NCBI RefSeq assembly: GCF_014764715.1
Contig: NZ_JACXXE010000006.1
Coordinates: forward strand, 170,610-234,609
Source of the DNA: Bacillus crepusculi
GTDB lineage: Bacteria > Bacillota > Bacilli > Bacillales > Bacillaceae
Direction of reading: 5' to 3'
DNA: 64,000 bases
A model generated the notes under the pieces. That model saw only the letters and a list, made by a program, of their open reading frames with translations, had not been told where the DNA came from and did no database searches. The position numbers and the translations under genes are program-made. Of the stretch, positions 51,431 to 60,634 are shown one piece after another. Numbering within the stretch: the stretch's first letter is position 1; every line of letters starts with the position of its first letter.

Positions 51431-52750
51431 ATGAAAGAAACGAAATTTACGACATATGAATTAAAGCCATTTATTATAGATGCTATTCATGAACTGGGCT
51501 TTTATGAGCCAACTGATATTCAAAAAAGAATTATCCCTGCTGTTTTAAAAGGAGAAAGCGTGATTGGTCAATCACAAACAGGAACTGGAAAAACCCATGC
51601 GTACTTATTGCCGCTGATTCATTCAATCGATCCAAGCAAAGAACAAGTACAAGTAGTGATTACGGCACCAACACGTGAATTAGCTAATCAAATTTTCAAA
51701 GAAGCCCAAACCATCTTAAAGAATACTTCTCCAGAGGAAGAGATTAAAGCAAAGCTTTACATTGGAGGAACGGACAAGCAGAAATCCATTCAAAAGCTTA
51801 AGAACCAGCCACATTTGGTTGTCGGCACACCTGGTCGTATTGCTGATCTCATTCATGAGCAGGCGCTGAATGTTTACAAAGCGACTTCTCTTGTCATTGA
51901 TGAAGCGGATTTAATGCTGGATATGGGATTTTTAGAAGATGTGGACCGTATTGGCGCACAAATGCCAGAGAAGCTGCAAATGCTTGTGTTCTCTGCAACC
52001 ATTCCGGAAAAACTAAAGCCTTTTCTGAAAAAATATATGGACAATCCAAAGTATGCGCATGTTGAACCAAGACGTATTACCGCTGAAAACATTCAGCATA
52101 TATTAGTCCCGTCTAAACAGCGTGACAAATTAAAATTACTGCATGAGATGGTGACAAATGTACAGCCTTATTTAGGAATCATCTTTGCCAATACAAAATC
52201 AACCGTTGATGAAATTGCTTCCTTCCTTCAAGAAAAAGGAATGAAAATTGGTGTGCTTCATGGCGGATTAACGCCGCGTGAGCGTAAAAAAGTCATGAAA
52301 CAAATTGAAGATCTGGAGTTCACCTATATTGTGGCATCTGATCTTGCAGCCCGCGGTATTGATATCAAGGGTATCAGCCACGTGATCAACTATGAACTTC
52401 CATCTGATCTGGATTTTTATGTTCACCGCGTGGGAAGAACAGCTCGAGCTGGTTCTTCAGGAATTGCGATGACTATTTATGACCTCGCTGATGAGGATGC
52501 ACTTGTTCAGATTGAGAAAATGGGCGTTGTGTTTGAGAACAAAACCATTGTTCATGGAGAATGGCGAGATGCAGATGACCGTCTGAAGCGTCAAAGACGT
52601 AAAAAAGCACCAAATGAAATTGAAGAAAAAGCAAAGCGTCTTGTGAAAAAACCGAAAGCCGTCAAGCCTGGATATAAAAAGAAAATGACACGTGAGATGG
52701 ATAAAATCAAAAAACAAGAACGTAGAAAGTCAAAGCGTAACGGAAAGTAG
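51431..52750 (+). CDS. cshB: CshB, DEAD-box RNA helicase
   Basis: Cold-shock associated ATP-dependent RNA helicase, 439 residues. Motifs in order: Q motif TDIQKRIIP, motif I SQTGTGKT near 48, Ia PTRELA, II VIDEADLMLD near 154 (DEAD), III SAT near 186, V ASDLAARGID, VI HRVGRTARAG near 333. The C-terminal tail from about 375 is very rich in Lys and Arg, a typical RNA-binding extension. ATG 51431 after AAGGAG. nfo follows after 9 bases. Confidence 0.96.
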   Translation: MKETKFTTYELKPFIIDAIHELGFYEPTDIQKRIIPAVLKGESVIGQSQTGTGKTHAYLLPLIHSIDPSKEQVQVVITAPTRELANQIFKEAQTILKNTSPEEEIKAKLYIGGTDKQKSIQKLKNQPHLVVGTPGRIADLIHEQALNVYKATSLVIDEADLMLDMGFLEDVDRIGAQMPEKLQMLVFSATIPEKLKPFLKKYMDNPKYAHVEPRRITAENIQHILVPSKQRDKLKLLHEMVTNVQPYLGIIFANTKSTVDEIASFLQEKGMKIGVLHGGLTPRERKKVMKQIEDLEFTYIVASDLAARGIDIKGISHVINYELPSDLDFYVHRVGRTARAGSSGIAMTIYDLADEDALVQIEKMGVVFENKTIVHGEWRDADDRLKRQRRKKAPNEIEEKAKRLVKKPKAVKPGYKKKMTREMDKIKKQERRKSKRNGK

Positions 52751-52759
52751 GGGGAAACA

Positions 52760-53653
52760 TTGTTGAAGATTGGATCACATGTATCCATGAGCGGAAAACA
52801 TATGCTTCTTGCAGCGAGTCAAGAAGCTGCCTCTTATGGCTCGAATACTTTTATGATTTATACAGGTGCACCGCAAAATACGCGCCGCAAAAAAATTGAA
52901 GACCTTAATATTGAAGCTGGACAAGCGCATATGAAAGAGCATGGCATGACAGATATTGTCGTTCATGCACCGTATATTATCAATATTGGGAACACGGTCA
53001 ATCCAGCGACATTCGAGCTTGGCGTGGACTTCCTTCGTTCAGAAATAGAGCGTACGGAAGCACTTGGTGCAAAACAAATTGTTCTCCATCCAGGTGCGCA
53101 TGTCGGCGCAGGGACAGAAGCGGGAATTCAAAAAATCATCGAAGGTTTAAACGAAGTCATTGTGAAAGGGCAAGAGGTTCAAATTGCACTTGAAACAATG
53201 GCAGGCAAAGGCTCAGAATGCGGAAGAAGCTTTGAAGAGCTTGCCCAAATTATTGAGGGTGTGACACATAACGAAGCACTTTCTGTCTGCTTTGATACGT
53301 GTCACACGCACGATGCTGGTTACCCGATTGTGAGTGACTTTGATGGTGTGTTAGAAGAATTTGATCGAATCGTCGGTATTGACCGAATCAAGGTTCTTCA
53401 TATTAATGATAGTAAAAACGTACAAGGCGCAAGAAAAGACCGACATGAAAATATCGGTTTTGGTGAAATTGGTTTCGATGCATTGAGCTATATTGTGCAT
53501 CACCCGCAGCTTCAAGATGTACCAAAAATTCTAGAAACGCCTTATGTAGGTGAAGATAAAAAGAACAAAAAACCACCTTACAAATTCGAAATTGCGATGC
53601 TGAAAGAAAAGCAGTTTGATGAAGGCTTACGAGAAAAAATAACGGGTCAGTAA
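52760..53653 (+). CDS. nfo: Endonuclease IV
   Basis: Zinc-dependent AP endonuclease of base excision repair, also used in spores. 297 residues, TIM-barrel; starts [16 protein letters not shown]. Zinc ligands are seen in [11 protein letters not shown] (His69 region), VLHPGAHVG (His110 region), [11 protein letters not shown] (Glu146), [12 protein letters not shown] (Asp, His near 180), and HINDSKN. TTG 52760 after GGGGGAAA. Translated from the cshB transcript. Confidence 0.96.
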   Translation: MLKIGSHVSMSGKHMLLAASQEAASYGSNTFMIYTGAPQNTRRKKIEDLNIEAGQAHMKEHGMTDIVVHAPYIINIGNTVNPATFELGVDFLRSEIERTEALGAKQIVLHPGAHVGAGTEAGIQKIIEGLNEVIVKGQEVQIALETMAGKGSECGRSFEELAQIIEGVTHNEALSVCFDTCHTHDAGYPIVSDFDGVLEEFDRIVGIDRIKVLHINDSKNVQGARKDRHENIGFGEIGFDALSYIVHHPQLQDVPKILETPYVGEDKKNKKPPYKFEIAMLKEKQFDEGLREKITGQ

Positions 53654-53674
53654 AAAAACATGCAATGTGATGAG

Positions 53675-53699
53675 GTGCCGCTAAATGCGGCCCTTTTTT
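53675..53699 (+). terminator. Terminator of cshB-nfo
   Basis: GCCGC and GCGGC with loop TAAAT, then CCTTTTTTG. Located 22 bases after nfo and directly before the convergent yqfT. Confidence 0.8.
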
Positions 53700-53701
53700 G
53701 C

Positions 53702-53956
53702 CTAGTTTGTAAATTGGTTAAACAGATCATTGACAGTTTGCGCTGTCTGTTTAGAAGTAATCGCTTCCACTTGTTTAAGAAGCCGGTTACGCTCTGCATC
53801 ATTAAAAATATTGACGTTTTTCCCATTCATGAGTTTGGCGACTTCAGCAGCCTGAGTTGATGTTAAGCTGACCCCATACTGCTTCGCATACCTTAACAGA
53901 TCGTTTGCTGTGATCTGATTGAGTCGTTGTAGGACAATTTTTTGAATTAAAATCAA
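53702..53956 (-). CDS. yqfT: YqfT, DUF2624 protein
   Basis: About 84 residues, helical and soluble, with TANDLLRYAKQYGVSLTSTQ and IFNDAERNRLLKQ, typical of DUF2624. I prefer TTG 53956 with GGGGAGG at proper distance; ATG 53962 is only one base after that ribosome site. The frame continues to 53980 without support. Between nfo and yqfU on the opposite strand, as in B. subtilis. Function unknown. Confidence 0.85.
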   Translation of the reverse strand: MILIQKIVLQRLNQITANDLLRYAKQYGVSLTSTQAAEVAKLMNGKNVNIFNDAERNRLLKQVEAITSKQTAQTVNDLFNQFTN

Positions 53957-54096
53957 TTCCATTCCTCCCCTCTGTAACAATGTATGGGGGAAAACGGAAA
54001 ATGTGCAAAAAATTTTATTTTACTCTATGAAATGATAAAATAGTAAAGTGAATAAAATGTTCATTGAAAATTTAACAAGTGTAGAAGGGAGAACGT

Positions 54097-54978
54097 ATGG
54101 CAAATAGTAAACAGCATAGAAAGGAATCAGTGCCTCATTTTATTATGAGAATTTTTCTGATTCTAGTAGGAGCTGCATGTGCAGCAGTCAGCATTGAATT
54201 ATTTTTAGTGCCAAACAATATTATTGATGGGGGCATCATCGGTATTTCGCTTATTTTGGATTATCTCTTTACAGATAACCCATTCATTAATTTTGCGACG
54301 ATTGTTGTCATTTTGAATATTCCATTTATGATATCAGGATACAAACATATTGGGAAAACCTTTCTCATTTCCACTGTGATTGGGATTGTCAGCTTAGCCG
54401 TGATTGAATCTTCACTCCATCATGTAGAGGCATTTACAAATCAGCCGATTTTAGCGACTGTATTTGGCGGGCTGTTACTTGGATTTGGCGTTGGACTCGT
54501 CATTCGGAATGGGGGCTCAATGGACGGAACAGAGATCTTAGGAATTCTTTTAACGAAAAAAATTCCTTTCTCCGTCGGCGAGTTTGTCATGATCGTCAAT
54601 GTGTTCATTTTCATTTGGGCGGGCTTTGTCTTCGGACCAGAGCAGGCTATGTATTCTGTCATGACATATTATTTGGCAATGAAAACAATTGATGCTGTGA
54701 TTCAAGGGCTTGATGAAACAAAAGCTGTCATTATCGTGTCGGATTATTATGATGAAATTTCAGATGCGATTCTTCATCGTCTTGGCAGGGGAACGACAAA
54801 GCTTAGAGGAAAAGGCGGCTATACAGATGAAGAAAAAGATGTCATCTATGCCGTTGTCACAAGGCTTGAAATTACAAAGCTAAAATCCATTGTGTTTGAA
54901 ATTGATGGTCAAGCCTTTATTACGATTATGGATACACATGAAACAAAAGGCGGTAAGTTCAAAACAGCCATTCATTAG
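54097..54978 (+). CDS. yqfU: YqfU, YitT-family membrane protein (DUF161 + DUF2179)
   Basis: 293 residues. Five or six membrane helices at about 17-175, with [10 protein letters not shown] and [23 protein letters not shown] typical of the YitT family, then a C-terminal soluble DUF2179 domain ([23 protein letters not shown]). Transport function is often suggested but not shown. ATG 54097 after GAAGGGAG. A terminator separates it from the zinc genes. Confidence 0.9.
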   Translation: MANSKQHRKESVPHFIMRIFLILVGAACAAVSIELFLVPNNIIDGGIIGISLILDYLFTDNPFINFATIVVILNIPFMISGYKHIGKTFLISTVIGIVSLAVIESSLHHVEAFTNQPILATVFGGLLLGFGVGLVIRNGGSMDGTEILGILLTKKIPFSVGEFVMIVNVFIFIWAGFVFGPEQAMYSVMTYYLAMKTIDAVIQGLDETKAVIIVSDYYDEISDAILHRLGRGTTKLRGKGGYTDEEKDVIYAVVTRLEITKLKSIVFEIDGQAFITIMDTHETKGGKFKTAIH

Positions 54979-55031
54979 CTTTTATTTTACTTTTTTATTG
55001 TTCTTTTATATAATGAGATACATGTATGGAC

Positions 55032-55061
55032 AAAGAAAATGGCTCTTGCCATTTTCTTTTT
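55032..55061 (+). terminator. Terminator of yqfU
   Basis: AAAGAAAATGGC and GCCATTTTCTTT form a perfect 12-base stem with a 4-base loop, ending in T. Confidence 0.88.
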
Positions 55062-55062
55062 G

Positions 55063-55092
55063 TTGTATAAATCGTAATCATTCTTTTATATT
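55063..55092 (+). promoter_or_regulatory. znuC: Promoter and Zur-box-like operator of znuC-znuB-zur
   Basis: TTGTAT and TATATT are 18 bases apart. Between and over them, at 55069-55089, lies AAATCGTAATCATT followed by a degenerate right arm. The left half matches the Bacillus Zur box AAATCGTAATNATTACGATTT exactly; the right half keeps ATT and little else. Zinc-loaded Zur would be expected to cover the promoter. Confidence 0.7.
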
Positions 55093-55112
55093 GATTAAAG
55101 GTGGAAAGATTC

Positions 55113-55889
55113 ATGGCAAAGCCAATTATTGAAATGAAAGACATTTCGTACTCGTATGGACAGCGAAATGTCATAGATCACATTCATTTAACAGTAGAGG
55201 AAGGGAACTTTCTGGCACTCGTTGGACCGAATGGATCTGGTAAAACAACCTTATTAAAATGCCTGCTTGGGCTCATTAAACCGCAACAAGGTGAATTAAA
55301 GCTATTTGGCACGCCTGCTTCTAAATTTAGAGACTGGGATCAAATTGGATTTGTTTCTCAAAAGGCGAATAGCTTTAATACTGGTTTTCCTGCTTCTGTG
55401 TACGAAGTCGTCGCAAGTGGATTGACGTCGAAAATCGGTTTATTCAAACGAATGAGTAAGCAGGATAAATGGCAAGTTGAAGAGGCCATTCGCTCAGTTG
55501 GCATACAAGATTTAAAGCACCAAAACATCGGTGAGCTTTCAGGGGGGCAGCAGCAGCGTGCATTTATTGCCCGGGCGCTCGTCAGTCAGCCAAAGCTGCT
55601 CATTTTAGATGAACCGACTGTTGGAGTAGATCAACGAACAGTAGAGGGCTTTTATCAGCTGCTCGAAACATTGAACAAAGAAAAAGGAATGTCTTTAATT
55701 CTCGTCACACATGATGTTGGAACCGTCTCTGATAAAGTCACCCATGTGGCTTGCTTAAATCAGACCCTTCATTTTCATGGAGATGCGGAAACGTTTGATT
55801 CAATGGATGATCAGGCGTTATCTCAATTTTACGGACATGACATTCAAGTGATTCATCACGACCATCACCATCATGGGGGACATGAATAA
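55113..55889 (+). CDS. znuC: ZnuC-like zinc ABC transporter ATP-binding protein
   Basis: 258 residues; called AdcC in some Bacillus. Walker A GPNGSGKT at 38-45, signature LSGGQQQR near 143, Walker B LLILDEPT near 163, then the switch histidine in LVTHDVG near 198. The end carries a histidine-rich tail (HHDHHHHGGHE) fitting a zinc importer. ATG 55113 with AAAGGTGG; the frame to 55101 includes the ribosome site. Next is znuB (one base shared), then zur; no binding-protein gene lies nearby. B. subtilis has its zinc ABC genes elsewhere. Confidence 0.93.
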   Translation: MAKPIIEMKDISYSYGQRNVIDHIHLTVEEGNFLALVGPNGSGKTTLLKCLLGLIKPQQGELKLFGTPASKFRDWDQIGFVSQKANSFNTGFPASVYEVVASGLTSKIGLFKRMSKQDKWQVEEAIRSVGIQDLKHQNIGELSGGQQQRAFIARALVSQPKLLILDEPTVGVDQRTVEGFYQLLETLNKEKGMSLILVTHDVGTVSDKVTHVACLNQTLHFHGDAETFDSMDDQALSQFYGHDIQVIHHDHHHHGGHE

Positions 55890-56749
55890 TGCTATTTCCA
55901 TTTTTTCATTATGAATTTTTACAAAATGCGTTTATCGCAGGAATGCTGATTGGTTTTATTGCGCCCTTACTAGGTGTATTTATTGTCGTGAGGAGGCTCT
56001 CCCTTATTGCGGATGCTCTCAGTCACGTGTCACTAGCAGGGATTGCCGCAAGTCTATTCCTTGATAAAAAGTTTGGCCTCTTGACAGGGGTTAGCCCGCT
56101 GTACCTAGGAATGGCATTTTCTGTTGCCGGTTCATTGTTTATTGAACGCCTACGCTCAGTGTATAAGCATTATCAGGAACTGGCGATTCCCATTATTTTA
56201 TCGGGTGGTATTGGGATTTCCGTCATTTTCATTTCACTTGCTAATGGCTTTAATACAGATTTGTTTAGTTATTTGTTTGGTAGCGTCAGTGCGGTTTCGA
56301 GACTGGATCTTTGGATTATTGTTGGAATCTCACTCGTCGTTGTGTTAGTGGTCGTGCTTTTATATAAAGAATTGTTTTTGCTCTCATTTGATGAAGAGCA
56401 TGCAAAGGCTTCTGGTATTTCAGCTAAATGGATTCATTTTATTTTTATCTTAGTCGTCGCACTTGTCATTGCGGCATCGATGCGTATCGTAGGTACACTT
56501 CTTGTGTCGGCGCTTATGACGCTTCCTGTTGCGGCAAGTATCCGTATTGCCAAAGGATTCAAACAGGCGATTTTCCTTTCGATCTTGTTCGGTGAATTGT
56601 CTGTCATGGCCGGATTGATCTTAAGCTATTATCTCGATTTAGCGCCAGGCGGAACCATTGTGATGCTGTCCATTTTGATTTTAATCGGGTGTATTAGTAT
56701 TGGCAAATTCAGAAGGGGGAATCATCATGAACGTACAAGAAGCGCTTGA
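55889..56749 (+). CDS. znuB: ZnuB-like zinc ABC transporter permease
   Basis: 286-residue membrane protein of the ABC-3 family with about eight helices. The first conserved stretch is [39 protein letters not shown], broken here into its parts: helix 1 at 9-31 and the coupling loop [11 protein letters not shown] near 47. [19 protein letters not shown] near 195 is the other family mark. Start ATG 55889 shares its A with the znuC stop. Its end overlaps the zur start by 23 bases. Confidence 0.94.
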   Translation: MLFPFFHYEFLQNAFIAGMLIGFIAPLLGVFIVVRRLSLIADALSHVSLAGIAASLFLDKKFGLLTGVSPLYLGMAFSVAGSLFIERLRSVYKHYQELAIPIILSGGIGISVIFISLANGFNTDLFSYLFGSVSAVSRLDLWIIVGISLVVVLVVVLLYKELFLLSFDEEHAKASGISAKWIHFIFILVVALVIAASMRIVGTLLVSALMTLPVAASIRIAKGFKQAIFLSILFGELSVMAGLILSYYLDLAPGGTIVMLSILILIGCISIGKFRRGNHHERTRSA

Positions 56750-57155
56750 TTTATTAAAGGAAAAAGGCTACAAATATACAAGCAAACGAGAAGATATGCT
56801 TCAATTGTTTTCTGATTCTGACAAATACTTGACCGCTAAAAATGTGTTAATTGCATTAAGTGAAGATTACCCAGGTCTTAGCTTTGATACGATTTATCGA
56901 AACCTGTCCTTATATGAAGACCTCGGAATATTAGAGACAACGGAATTGTCAGGGGAGAAACTATTTCGTTTTAAATGTTCTTTTTCCCATCACCACCACC
57001 ACTTTATTTGTCTTGCATGTGGTAAAACAAAGGAGATCGATGCCTGTCCTATGGACAAGCTTGAAGCCGATCTAGAGGATTATCACATTAGCGGACATAA
57101 ATTTGAAATATACGGAACGTGTCCTACCTGCGAACCGAAGGAAGTTCACTCATGA
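56727..57155 (+). CDS. zur: Zur, zinc uptake regulator (Fur family)
   Basis: 142 residues from ATG 56727 with AGAAGGGGGA upstream. Winged helix at about 15-80 with [17 protein letters not shown]; dimerisation domain with the structural zinc site CLAC (95, 98) and CPTC (132, 135), and the sensory histidine run SHHHHHF near 88-92. Represses zinc uptake when zinc is plentiful. Placed last in the znuC-znuB-zur unit behind a Zur box, so it would control its own level. Confidence 0.95.
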   Translation: MNVQEALDLLKEKGYKYTSKREDMLQLFSDSDKYLTAKNVLIALSEDYPGLSFDTIYRNLSLYEDLGILETTELSGEKLFRFKCSFSHHHHHFICLACGKTKEIDACPMDKLEADLEDYHISGHKFEIYGTCPTCEPKEVHS

Positions 57156-57184
57156 AAAAGCCAGCTGCATAGCTGGTTTTTTTG
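57156..57184 (+). terminator. Terminator of the zinc operon
   Basis: CCAGCT and AGCTGG, extended by G-T and A-T pairs, loop GCAT, then seven T. Starts at the zur stop codon. Confidence 0.9.
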
Positions 57185-57194
57185 TTTTGTCTTT

Positions 57195-57233
57195 TTGAAA
57201 ACGTTTTACAAAGGGCAGCTGTTTCATTAGAAT
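57195..57233 (+). promoter_or_regulatory. Promoter with overlapping cre-like site for the ROK kinase
   Basis: TTTACA (57205-57210) and TAGAAT (57228-57233) are 17 bases apart. TTGAAAACGTTTTACA at 57195-57210 covers the -35 and matches the CcpA cre consensus except for one position near its end. This suggests catabolite control of the kinase. Confidence 0.55.
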
Positions 57234-57296
57234 GAGATCAGGCAGGTAATAACAGAGGCAATCTTGAGTCTTTTGGAATATAGGGAGGGGTCAAAA

Positions 57297-58196
57297 GTGT
57301 CATATTATGTCGTGTTCGATGTAGGCGGGACGAGAACAAAATATGGATTAATGGATGAGGATGGAGAGCTGATCACTAGCGGCGACTATCAAACGAATTG
57401 CCGGCAGCTTGAACCGTTTTTGGAGGCAATGGAGAATGTCGTGCAGCAATATCAAAAGACGTCGGATGTCAGCGGAATCGCCATTAGCCTTCCGGGGTTT
57501 GTGGACAGTGAATCAGGTTATACAGAATTTGCAGGAGCGATCATCGCTTTAAATGGTCAAAATGTGAAAGCGCTTTTAGAAGAAAAAACTTCTCTTCGAG
57601 TTGAAGTGGAAAATGATGCGAATTGTGCAGCGCTTGCAGAAAAATATAGTGGTCATGCGAAAAGCTGTGACAGCTTTATTTGTATGACGATTGGCACAGG
57701 GGTTGGTGGTGGTATTTTTGCTGGCGGTCAGCTTGTGCGCGGGGCATCCTTTCGCGGCGGTGAATTTGGCATGATGCTGACGGAAACGGAAAACGGTCAG
57801 TTTACGACGCTCAACAGCAGTGCTTCAACGGCTGGATTAATTCGAAGCTATAAAGAAAAGCAAGGAATTCCGCAAAGTAAACAAATAGACGGTCAAGAGA
57901 TATTTGAAAAGGCAATGCACGACCCGGCTATTGAGAAGCTGGTGGATCAGTGGTACAAACGAATAGCCATTGGTATTTACAATGTAGCCACTGTCCTTAA
58001 TCCAGAGAAAATTCTCATTGGCGGCGGCGTGAGTGCAAGGCAGGATTTAATTCCGTGTATTGAGAAACATTTACATACACTGCATGCCTGGAAGAACATT
58101 CAGGTGAAGCTGGAAACGTGCTACTACTTGAATCAGGCAGGCATGAAGGGGGCACTGTATCATTTTTTAATGAAAGAAGGGCAACTCGGTACATGA
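57297..58196 (+). CDS. ROK-family sugar kinase, glucokinase or beta-glucoside kinase-like
   Basis: 299 residues from GTG 57297 with GGGAGGGG 6 bases upstream. The phosphate-1 motif is VFDVGGTRTKYG (Asp8, GGT 10-12), the catalytic aspartate is in ENDANCAAL near 107, and the glycine motif TIGTGVGGGIFAGGQLVRG is near 131. The usual ROK zinc site is missing: the motif histidine after GEFG is methionine, and no CxCGxxGCxE follows. This fits zinc-free members such as beta-glucoside kinases, but the substrate is unknown. It stands alone between zur and yqfW; I know no such gene here in B. subtilis. Confidence 0.85.
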   Translation: MSYYVVFDVGGTRTKYGLMDEDGELITSGDYQTNCRQLEPFLEAMENVVQQYQKTSDVSGIAISLPGFVDSESGYTEFAGAIIALNGQNVKALLEEKTSLRVEVENDANCAALAEKYSGHAKSCDSFICMTIGTGVGGGIFAGGQLVRGASFRGGEFGMMLTETENGQFTTLNSSASTAGLIRSYKEKQGIPQSKQIDGQEIFEKAMHDPAIEKLVDQWYKRIAIGIYNVATVLNPEKILIGGGVSARQDLIPCIEKHLHTLHAWKNIQVKLETCYYLNQAGMKGALYHFLMKEGQLGT

Positions 58197-58203
58197 AAAG
58201 AAG

Positions 58204-58281
58204 ACAAAGGGCTAAAATAAACATCATTTCAGCCCTTTGTCAACCATCTGAAGCTGATACATGAAGGGTATCAGCTTTTTA
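58204..58281. terminator. Two tandem hairpins between ROK kinase and yqfW
   Basis: At 58204-58240 ACAAAGGGCT pairs with AGCCCTTTGT around a 17-base loop, without T. At 58251-58280 AAGCTGATAC pairs with GTATCAGCTT, followed by TTT. The second is the terminator of the kinase; both can fold on the minus strand for yqfW. Confidence 0.75.
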
Positions 58282-58292
58282 TATTTACTACA

Positions 58293-58871
58293 TTAATATG
58301 TAGTTTGCAGACGCTGTTCGTATTGTTTGATCCATTGAGACGCTTCTTGCCAGTTGTTAACGCGAATGATTCTGTCGTCAATAGGCATTTGGTTATAAGG
58401 TGAGTTAAAAAGAATGACCGGGATGTCCGCCTCTTTTGCAATCATTGTGGCATTACCATGATGGTCCTCAAAAAACACATCAATTTTGTGCTTCTGAACA
58501 GCTTCCAGCTTATGATGACTGCCAACTAGTTCAATGTCATCATAGTGCACGTGATTTTCCTGAAACCACGTGTAGGTGACATCCGTGTGATGCTGCCTTC
58601 TTGCTGTGATATAAATCAGTTTGTGGTGATGTTTCATTTGATCGAGGATCTCTTTTGCACCCTCGGCAGGCTTCGCCTGTTTATAAATAAGAGACTCATG
58701 CTGATCCATCCAGCCCCAAAATTCTTCGTTTGAAATCTTTAAAAGCTTCGTCAAATCATATTCTGTCATATCTTCTAGTGTGATCGCACATTGAAACGAC
58801 TCATTTAAGTAGGGAACAAAGGTGTCCTGTGCCGTCACTGTGCCATCAATATCAATTCCTAAACGTAACAT
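58293..58871 (-). CDS. yqfW: YqfW, HAD-type 5'-nucleotidase-like protein
   Basis: 192 residues of the HAD superfamily, NT5C-like group. Motif I LGIDIDGTVT is at 4-13, motif II threonine in LIYITARRQHH near 101, and motif III-IV DVFFEDHHGNA near 143. ATG 58871 follows GAGGAG; the open frame continues upstream to 59057 but runs into the yqfX promoter and is not coding. Likely a phosphatase on nucleotides or a similar small substrate; no proof. Confidence 0.9.
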   Translation of the reverse strand: MLRLGIDIDGTVTAQDTFVPYLNESFQCAITLEDMTEYDLTKLLKISNEEFWGWMDQHESLIYKQAKPAEGAKEILDQMKHHHKLIYITARRQHHTDVTYTWFQENHVHYDDIELVGSHHKLEAVQKHKIDVFFEDHHGNATMIAKEADIPVILFNSPYNQMPIDDRIIRVNNWQEASQWIKQYEQRLQTTY

Positions 58872-58945
58872 GCCCACACTCCTCATATTTATACTCTTAA
58901 AGTGTAACATAAACAATTCACAATTCCAGCAAGTTTTAGCAAACA

Positions 58946-58971
58946 TGAAACAGACATTTTTGCTCATACTA
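58946..58971 (+). promoter_or_regulatory. yqfX: Candidate forespore (sigma-G/F type) promoter of yqfX
   Basis: CATACTA at 58965-58971 is a perfect sigma-G -10. TGAAAC 13 bases upstream is only a fair -35. yqfX starts 40 bases later. Confidence 0.4.
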
Positions 58972-59010
58972 AAAAAGCTCCTTTCTATTAACCACAAGGG
59001 GGAATTGATC

Positions 59011-59373
59011 ATGGAAAGAGACGAGGATTTCAGAAGAAATGATCGTGAAATCGACACACACTTTAGTAATGATGATGGCTATTTAGAAGAAACAGCTGCT
59101 GAAATTGCAGAGCCATATCAGGCATCAAGAGATCGAGAAGATAGACGAGAACGTGACCGTGCAAGTGACGATTCAGGCAGTAAGGGGATAGGCTATACAG
59201 CACTCGCGATTGCGATTATCTCGTTATTTGTCTTGCCGGTGCTATTAGGGGTAGCGGCAATCGTCGTTGGTTATATTGCAAGAAGAAAAGGAGCACATGC
59301 GCTTGGCGCGTGGTCAATCGGGATCGGAATTGTTTCCGTCATCCTAGGCATATTTATCACCCCGTTCTTTTAA
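59011..59373 (+). CDS. yqfX: YqfX, DUF4190 membrane protein
   Basis: 120 residues. A hydrophilic N-terminal half very rich in Asp, Arg and Glu (about 1-58) is followed by two membrane helices: GYTALAIAIISLFVLPVLLG, then after YIARRKGAHALG a second at about 98-118. ATG 59011 after AAGGGGG. The frame to 58822 is antisense to yqfW and not used. Probably expressed in the forespore; function unknown. Confidence 0.87.
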   Translation: MERDEDFRRNDREIDTHFSNDDGYLEETAAEIAEPYQASRDREDRRERDRASDDSGSKGIGYTALAIAIISLFVLPVLLGVAAIVVGYIARRKGAHALGAWSIGIGIVSVILGIFITPFF

Positions 59374-59383
59374 CAAGAACAGA

Positions 59384-59417
59384 AAAACGCCTGACAGTGA
59401 TGTCAGGCGTTTTTTGT
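59384..59417. terminator. Bidirectional terminator between yqfX and ispG
   Basis: AAAACGCCTGACA and TGTCAGGCGTTTT form a perfect 13-base stem with loop GTGA, with T on both strands. The ispG stop codon is adjacent. Confidence 0.92.
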
Positions 59418-60529
59418 TATGCGTTGGCTTTTGCTTTTTCAGCTTCCATTTTTGCATAGTGCTCTTCAGCAATTTTATCGATTTCTTTTTTCAGTTCTTC
59501 AACCATCGTTTCTTCTGGCACTTTACGAACAATTTCACCTTTACGGAACAATAGGCCTTCGCCTCTAGCACCGGCAATTCCGATGTCAGCCTCACGCGCT
59601 TCACCTGGACCGTTTACAGCGCAGCCTAGAACAGCTACTTTAATCGGTGCTTTGATTTTAGAAATATATTCTTCAACTTCATTTGCAATGCTGATGAGGT
59701 CAATTTCGATTCGTCCACAGGTTGGGCAAGAGATCAGTGTTGCTGCATTTGCTGCAAGACCAAATGATTTCAACAGTTCGCGTGCTACTTTTACTTCCTC
59801 AACTGGGTCAGCACTTAATGAGATGCGGAGTGTGTTTCCAATCCCCATATTCAAAATTGCGCCAAGTCCAGCTGCACTTTTGACTGTACCTGCAAATAAA
59901 GTACCTGATTCTGTAATCCCAAGGTGAAGAGGGTAATCAAAGGCTTTTGCTGCTTTTTCATACGCCTCAATAGCTAGGTTTACATCAGATGCTTTCATGC
60001 TGACGATAATGTCATGAAAGTCTAGGTCTTCTAGAATTTTAATGTGATGTAGTGCACTTTCGACCATACCATCTGCTGTTGGATAGCCGTATTTATCAAG
60101 AATCTTTTTCTCTAATGAACCAGCGTTTACGCCAATACGAATTGGAATGCCCTTTTCTTTTGCTGCTTTCACTACAGCTTCGACTTTTTCTCTTCTTCCG
60201 ATGTTTCCTGGATTGATTCGAATTTTGTCTGCGCCTGCTTCAATCGCTTTCAGTGCAAGCTTGTAGTCAAAATGAATATCCACAACAAGCGGGATGTTGA
60301 TTTGTTTTTTTATGTCTGCAATCGCATTTGCTGCACGCTCATCTGGGCATGCGACACGCACGATTTGACAGCCTGCTTCTTCTAAACGTTTAATTTCAGC
60401 TACTGTCGCTTCGACATCATGTGTTTTGGTTGTTGCCATACTTTGAATGACAACCTCATTATTTCCACCTATAGTTAAAGGTCCCACTTTGACGGGACGC
60501 GTTTTAGTACGATGTGTGACTTCACTCAC
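59417..60529 (-). CDS. ispG: IspG, HMBPP synthase (GcpE)
   Basis: Penultimate MEP-pathway enzyme: reductively opens MEcPP to HMBPP with a 4Fe-4S cluster. 370 residues; TIM-barrel N-terminal part starting [19 protein letters not shown], and C-terminal cluster domain with CPTCGR near 268-273 and the third cysteine in [17 protein letters not shown] near 303. GTG 60529 after AAGGAG. With ispH it gives the window both iron-sulfur enzymes of isoprenoid synthesis, in separate units. Confidence 0.96.
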   Translation of the reverse strand: MSEVTHRTKTRPVKVGPLTIGGNNEVVIQSMATTKTHDVEATVAEIKRLEEAGCQIVRVACPDERAANAIADIKKQINIPLVVDIHFDYKLALKAIEAGADKIRINPGNIGRREKVEAVVKAAKEKGIPIRIGVNAGSLEKKILDKYGYPTADGMVESALHHIKILEDLDFHDIIVSMKASDVNLAIEAYEKAAKAFDYPLHLGITESGTLFAGTVKSAAGLGAILNMGIGNTLRISLSADPVEEVKVARELLKSFGLAANAATLISCPTCGRIEIDLISIANEVEEYISKIKAPIKVAVLGCAVNGPGEAREADIGIAGARGEGLLFRKGEIVRKVPEETMVEELKKEIDKIAEEHYAKMEAEKAKANA

Positions 60530-60634
60530 TTGTCAATCGCTCCTTAGTGTACACGCAATCATTTGCGATGTACGTCGTGTTTTACAGTTCATATTGTAAC
60601 AGTCTCTTTGTATGAATGACAAGGAATTAACGTT

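Noticed and set aside
58822..59010. N-terminal extension of yqfX and opposite extension of yqfW
   Set aside because: Both frames are open only because they overlap the divergent promoter region; each gene has a good ribosome site further in.
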